Below are positions 6,658 through 9,441 of a stretch of 9,441 bases of DNA, piece after piece. How positions within the stretch are numbered: the first letter of the stretch is position 1; each line of letters opens with the position of its first letter. Both the position numbers and the translations under genes were made by a program. The stretch lies in contig JBGTSD010000115.1 in NCBI GenBank assembly GCA_041940385.1, positions 1-9,441 of the forward strand, written 5' to 3'. The notes under the pieces were generated by a model. It was given only the letters and a program-made list of their open reading frames with translations, made no database searches and was not told where the DNA came from. This stretch comes from JACVCK01 sp041940385. Lineage in GTDB: Bacteria; Planctomycetota; Phycisphaerae; Phycisphaerales; UBA1924.

Positions 6658-6994
6658 ACGCGCGGCCCGCGCTGGCCCGCACGCGACCCGCGCAGCGACA
6701 AACAGCACGCGCCCTGTCGGGCCCGCCCGTCCGCATCTGCACGTCTCGCATTGCCGCCACGCCGGTCTCGCCGCGCTGCTGCGGCGGGGGCCAGGGCCAG
6801 ACCAGGCGCTCCACCCGCGCATCCGGGGTCGCTCTCGCGACCACGCCGGCGCCGGTGAACCCGTCGCCGCCCACGCCGCTCGCCTGGCCTGACCGCCGAA
6901 GCGGGGCCCGCGATGCGGGGGCGACACACGCTGCGCCCGGGCCGGTCGCCGAAGCGACCCGCCGGGGATTGCTCTGCCCCGAGGCGCTGCCCAT
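6656..6994 (-). CDS. Possible small ORF of 112 residues, unknown function
   Basis: An ATG at 6994 overlaps the ptsI stop by one base (TGATG), the frame stays open for 112 codons, and the stop lies 9 bases before the ribonuclease GTG. It would therefore fill the only large gap of the operon with the same 9-base spacing seen at the next two junctions. By my hand count about 86% of third codon positions are G or C, the highest of the three positions. However, second positions are also about 73% G+C, higher than expected of a real high-GC gene. The product is Ala/Gly/Arg/Pro-rich, with no domain I recognise. The more protein-like part is about residues 50-90 (ARVERLVWPWPPP, then AAMRDVQMRTG). A CRC motif is near the end. 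No signal peptide or membrane segment is seen. The alternative, and perhaps the likelier one, is a structured non-coding spacer with a chance open frame. Confidence 0.3.
   Translation of the reverse strand: MGSASGQSNPRRVASATGPGAACVAPASRAPLRRSGQASGVGGDGFTGAGVVARATPDARVERLVWPWPPPQQRGETGVAAMRDVQMRTGGPDRARAVCRCAGRVRASAGRA
6827..6842 (-). other. Hairpin with GAGA (GNRA) tetraloop, same stem as the UUCG hairpin
   Basis: On the minus strand it reads GGTCGC-GAGA-GCGACC. The six-base stem is identical to that at 6944-6959, 101 bases downstream of it in the transcript, but the loop is GAGA, a GNRA tetraloop. Because the arms are the same, either GGUCGC could pair with either GCGACC, so alternative folds are possible. 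Confidence 0.45.
6907..6919. repeat. Small inverted repeat CCCGC-GAT-GCGGG
   Basis: A perfect 5-base stem with a 3-base loop lies between the two tetraloop hairpins. In DNA of this G+C content a stem of this size can arise by chance. Confidence 0.35.
6944..6959 (-). terminator. Hairpin with C(UUCG)G tetraloop downstream of ptsI
   Basis: On the minus strand it reads GGTCGC-TTCG-GCGACC: a perfect 6-base stem closed by the very stable C(UUCG)G tetraloop. After one mismatch, three more pairs extend it to 6940-6963. It lies about 35 bases past the ptsI stop. There is no T-tract, so a pause, processing or mRNA-stabilising role is as likely as termination. Confidence 0.45.
6963..6981 (-). terminator. 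GC-rich hairpin just after ptsI, no T-tract
   Basis: CGGGG and CCCCG arms of 5 bases flank a 9-base loop, starting 12 bases after the ptsI stop. No run of T follows on the minus strand, so it is at best a weak or Rho-assisted terminator, or an RNA 3'-end stabiliser. Its left arm touches the outer stem of the next hairpin, so the two would compete. Confidence 0.3.
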
Positions 6995-8760
6995 CAGGGC
7001 TCTTCGACGGCACGCCCGTCGAACGCCTCGGGAATGATCGTTCGAACCTGGTCCCGCAGATACGCGAGAACCTGTCGTTCGGAATCGAACGAGCCGACCC
7101 GTCGGGCCAGCCGCTCGCACTGGTCGATCTCCACGCTGCGGACGATCCGCTTGACCCGCGGAATCGCCGCCGGAGACACGGAAAGACTACGCAAACCGAT
7201 CCCGATCAGCAACATGACGTACTCCGGCTCGCCGGCCATTTCGCCGCAGACCGAGACGTCCACCCCCTGCCTTCGGGCCGCGCGGACCACCTCCTTGAGC
7301 ATGATCAGCACCGCCGGGTGGGCCGCCGTGTACAGGTTCGCCACCTGTTCATTGGTCCGGTCCACCGCCAGGACGTACTGAACGAGGTCATTGGTCCCGA
7401 TCGAGAAGAACGAGACCTCCCGCGCAAAAGTCGCCGCCATCAGCGCCGCCGAGGGCGCCTCGACCATCATCCCGACAGGAATGTCCCGATCGAAGGGCAC
7501 CCCCTCCTCCGCCAGATCCTCCATCGCGTCGCGCAGCACCATCTTCGCGTGGCGCAGCTCCGTCGTGCTCGTCACCAGCGGGAACATCACCCGCACCGGC
7601 CCCACCGCCGACGCCCGAAGGATCGCCCGGAGCTGCCGCTTGAACATCGGTAGGTTCTGGAGGCAGTACCGGATGCTGCGCAGACCCAGGAACGGGTTCG
7701 ACTCCGGCGCGCCCTCGGAACGCGGCCCGTACGCCTTGTCCGCGCCCAGATCGAACGTCCGGATCGTCAGCGTCTTGCCGTCCAGCGCCCGGACCGCCTC
7801 CGAGTACTGCTCGAACTGCTCCTCCTCCGTCGGATCATGGTCCGACGTCATCCAGAGGAACTCCGTGCGGTACAGGCCCACGCCCTCGCCGCCGTTCTCG
7901 ACCGACAGCTTCGCCTCGTGCGGGAACTCGATGTTCGCCTGCAGCGAGACCTTCACCCCGTCGCGCGTCACGCTCGGCGCGTCGCGCAGCTCCTCGAGCG
8001 ACAGCCCGAAGAGTCGCATCCGCTCGATGTACCGCTTGTAGCTCGCGACCCGCTCGACGTCCGGGTGCAGCACCACCACGCCCCGGTCGCCGTCGACGAT
8101 GATCTCATCGCCGTCCGCCGCGTGATCCGCCAGGCGCGCCACGCCCGCGACCGCCGGAATCCCCATCGCGTGCGCCACGATGCCCGTGTGGCTCGTGCGC
8201 CCGCCCGTCTCCGTCGCGAAGCCCACGACCTTCCCCGCGCGGAAGCCCGCGGCCTCGCTCGGCGTCAGCTCGTGCGCCACCACCACGACCGGGTGCGTCA
8301 GGCCCGGCAGCCGGCTCCGATGCTCGCCGACCAGCCGCCGCAGCACCCGGCGCTCGAGATCCCAGATGTCGTCCACCTTCGTCGCGAACGACGAATCTCC
8401 CATCCGCGCGAAGCGATCCGCCAGGGCGCGGAACTCCTCCGCCACGGCGTACTCCGCCTTCACGTGCTCGCGCTCGATCCGCGCCCGGATCGGTGAGGTC
8501 AGCGACGGATCGCGCAGCATGCCCTGGTGGAAGGCAAAGATCTTCGCCGCCTCCGAACCCAGCTCGCTCTCCACCTGCACCCGCATCTGCTCGAGCTCGT
8601 CGGTGGACTCACGCAGCGCCGCGTCGAACCGCGCCGTCTCCGCGCCGACCTGGTCCGACGCCACGACACGCCGCGGCACGCGCTGGCGCACCTGGTCGAG
8701 CACGAATACACGCCCGATCACCACGCCAGGCGAAACCGGGATGCCCTTGTAGATCTCCAT
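6994..8760 (-). CDS. ptsI: Phosphoenolpyruvate-protein phosphotransferase (PTS enzyme I)
   Basis: This cytoplasmic enzyme autophosphorylates from phosphoenolpyruvate and passes the phosphate to HPr or an HPr-like protein. At 588 residues it is a full-length enzyme I (E. coli 575). GIPVSPGVVIGR is at 5-17, then a helical HPr-binding region. The swivelling-domain phosphohistidine motif is GGRTSHTGIVA (186-196, His191). The PEP-binding barrel shows GVGLYRTEFL (293-302), GADKAYGPR, NPFLGLRSIR (355-364), MVEAPSA (432-438), FFSIGTNDLVQY (451-462) and CGEMAGEP (505-512, Cys505 as catalytic acid). All key residues are intact. The ATG at 8760 is the only reasonable start after the upstream in-frame TAG (8838-8836), but no good ribosome-binding site precedes it. 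No ptsH or EII genes are in the window, so its partner is unknown; the role may be regulatory rather than sugar uptake. It is the first gene of the minus-strand run, divergent from rho. Confidence 0.97.
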   Translation of the reverse strand: MEIYKGIPVSPGVVIGRVFVLDQVRQRVPRRVVASDQVGAETARFDAALRESTDELEQMRVQVESELGSEAAKIFAFHQGMLRDPSLTSPIRARIEREHVKAEYAVAEEFRALADRFARMGDSSFATKVDDIWDLERRVLRRLVGEHRSRLPGLTHPVVVVAHELTPSEAAGFRAGKVVGFATETGGRTSHTGIVAHAMGIPAVAGVARLADHAADGDEIIVDGDRGVVVLHPDVERVASYKRYIERMRLFGLSLEELRDAPSVTRDGVKVSLQANIEFPHEAKLSVENGGEGVGLYRTEFLWMTSDHDPTEEEQFEQYSEAVRALDGKTLTIRTFDLGADKAYGPRSEGAPESNPFLGLRSIRYCLQNLPMFKRQLRAILRASAVGPVRVMFPLVTSTTELRHAKMVLRDAMEDLAEEGVPFDRDIPVGMMVEAPSAALMAATFAREVSFFSIGTNDLVQYVLAVDRTNEQVANLYTAAHPAVLIMLKEVVRAARRQGVDVSVCGEMAGEPEYVMLLIGIGLRSLSVSPAAIPRVKRIVRSVEIDQCERLARRVGSFDSERQVLAYLRDQVRTIIPEAFDGRAVEEP

Positions 8761-9011
8761 GCGCTCGTCGTCGAACCGGCTCCGGGGACGTGTCCGTGAC
8801 CCCGGCGTCCACCCGGCGCCCCGCCACGCCCGATGCTAGCGGACCTCGACCAACCCCGCGCCGCTCCTTGACTTCGACCCGTTCATCTGCTCCAATACCC
8901 CTGTCGGGCCTGCGAGCGCAGTCCCAGATCGTCCGGGGCTCTCAACACCAGGCGCACACCAACGCTTTCGCCTGTCTCGTTGCGCTCGCGCGCACCGGCC
9001 TTGCTCCCCGC
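8761..9011. other. Divergent intergenic region between ptsI and rho
   Basis: It must hold the upstream signals of both genes. A plus-strand promoter-like pair is at 8868-8896. For ptsI I see no convincing promoter and no Shine-Dalgarno. A 6-base inverted repeat CCGGGG/CCCCGG (8782-8787 and 8800-8805, 12-base loop) lies 22 bases upstream of the ptsI ATG and would be in its leader RNA. A small stem TGCGC-TCGC-GCGCA (8981-8994) lies 17 bases before the rho ATG. Confidence 0.6.
8868..8896 (+). promoter_or_regulatory. Possible sigma70-type promoter of rho
   Basis: TTGACT (8868-8873; five of six consensus bases) is followed after exactly 17 bases by TCCAAT (8891-8896; four of six, but lacking the key A at position 2). 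Transcription would start near 8903, giving a leader of about 109 bases before rho. The setting is right, but the -10 is weak. Confidence 0.35.
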
Positions 9012-9441
9012 ATGACCACCGTCACCGGCATACTCGAGTGGCCGCAGCGCGCCGAGGGGCGCGTCCGCCAGTTCGCCGACACGCTCCTCGAGAGCGCCGA
9101 CGATCCTTTCGTCCCCGTCGAACTCGGCGACCGCTTCCGACTCCGCAACGCCCTCGAGGTCACCGTCGAGGTCGGCGAGGTCAGGCCCCGCCGCCGGCGC
9201 CGCGGCCCCAACCGCAACCGGCCCCGCACCTCCCGCCCGGTCGTCCAGGACTTCGTCTCCATCGAAGGCCTCCCCCCCGACCAGTACGCCAACTCCAAGG
9301 CCTTCGAAGACCTCACCGTCATCGACCCCCAGCCCCGGCTCACCCTCGAGTACCGCGGCTGCCCCGCCTCCTGCCGGCTCATCGACCTCTTCTGCCCCAT
9401 CGGCCGCGGCCAGCGCTCCCTCATCGTCTCGCCCCCCAAGG
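9012..9441 (+). CDS. rho: Transcription termination factor Rho, 3' end outside window
   Basis: Rho is an RNA-dependent ATPase hexamer that ends transcription. The first 143 residues are present. They open directly with the cold-shock-type RNA-binding domain (TGILEW at 5-10, then FRLRNALEVTVEVGEVRP). FEDLTVIDPQPRLTLEY (98-114) matches the family's FENLTP...RL segment. RLIDLFCPIGRGQRSLIVSPPK (122-143) is the linker and first strand leading to the Walker A loop, which would begin just past the edge. The N-terminal SAP-like Rho_N domain of E. coli Rho seems absent. The upstream frame is open but has no recognisable Rho_N features. Residues 58-76 form an Arg-rich loop (nine Arg) inside the RNA-binding domain. 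No Shine-Dalgarno is seen before the ATG; the start is chosen because the conserved domain begins at once. It is divergent from ptsI. Confidence 0.93.
   Translation, partial: MTTVTGILEWPQRAEGRVRQFADTLLESADDPFVPVELGDRFRLRNALEVTVEVGEVRPRRRRRGPNRNRPRTSRPVVQDFVSIEGLPPDQYANSKAFEDLTVIDPQPRLTLEYRGCPASCRLIDLFCPIGRGQRSLIVSPPK

Larger units (their letters stand above)
6647..6993. other. 347-base gap between ptsI and the ribonuclease gene
   Basis: The stretch is G+C-rich and holds several strong inverted repeats, listed separately, and one possible ORF on the minus strand. I see no convincing -35/-10 pair for the ribonuclease gene, no T-tract after any hairpin, and no tRNA or other known RNA. It could be a processing or attenuation site that lets expression of ptsI and the downstream genes differ. 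Confidence 0.6.

Noticed and set aside
4343..6892. A plus-strand open frame of about 850 codons opposite the ribonuclease gene
   Set aside because: It is antisense to a gene with intact catalytic motifs and gives a low-complexity Arg/Leu/Ala/His product; it is a G+C-driven shadow.
6625..6927. A 100-codon minus-strand frame overlapping the start of the ribonuclease gene
   Set aside because: It overlaps the ribonuclease start, its third-position G+C is no higher than the background, and it lacks a ribosome-binding site. The other frame (6656-6994) is the better candidate.
6647..6993. A tRNA or known riboswitch in the ptsI-ribonuclease gap
   Set aside because: No T-loop GGTTCRA with matching acceptor stem, and no riboswitch core I can recognise.
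8942..9439. A minus-strand open frame opposite rho
   Set aside because: The plus strand encodes recognisable Rho motifs here, so the minus frame is a shadow.

Overview
The window is very G+C-rich bacterial DNA carrying mostly conserved housekeeping genes. Five certain genes, and perhaps a sixth small one, lie on the minus strand in one head-to-tail run. A single gene, rho, points the other way at the right edge. I infer a planctomycete, most likely the high-GC Phycisphaerae. The grounds are the G+C content, a Rho that seems to lack the N-terminal SAP-like domain, a greatly lengthened RseP, and an RNase E/G with an Arg-block tail. This is an inference from gene character, not a proven assignment.

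Layout in the direction of minus-strand transcription (right to left): ptsI (PTS enzyme I, 8760-6994); a 347-base stretch with strong hairpins and a possible 112-residue ORF that overlaps the ptsI stop by one base (6994-6656); a ribonuclease E/G (6646-4121); dxr (4111-2834); rseP (2824-725); and the start of a membrane-anchored alpha/beta hydrolase that runs off the left edge (700-1). The gaps are 9, 9 and 24 bases from the ribonuclease onward, and the upstream stop codon overlaps or abuts the next ribosome-binding site. This looks like one operon with translational coupling. On the plus strand, rho starts at 9012 and runs off the right edge. It is divided from the divergent ptsI by a 251-base region with a plausible sigma70-type promoter for rho.

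The genes cover several core processes. Dxr makes MEP for isoprenoids, and dxr-rseP adjacency is common in bacteria. RseP is an intramembrane site-2 protease. The RNase E/G and Rho control RNA turnover and transcription termination, and both carry arginine-rich RNA-binding tracts. Enzyme I starts a PTS phosphorelay whose other components are not in the window.

I did not find a clear new defence or mobile system, CRISPR array, tRNA, rRNA or insertion sequence. The most unusual items are the four PDZ-like units in RseP, the repeated Lys/Arg blocks of the ribonuclease tail (copied at DNA level), twin hairpins with the same stem but UUCG and GAGA tetraloops, and the possible coupled small ORF that contains them.
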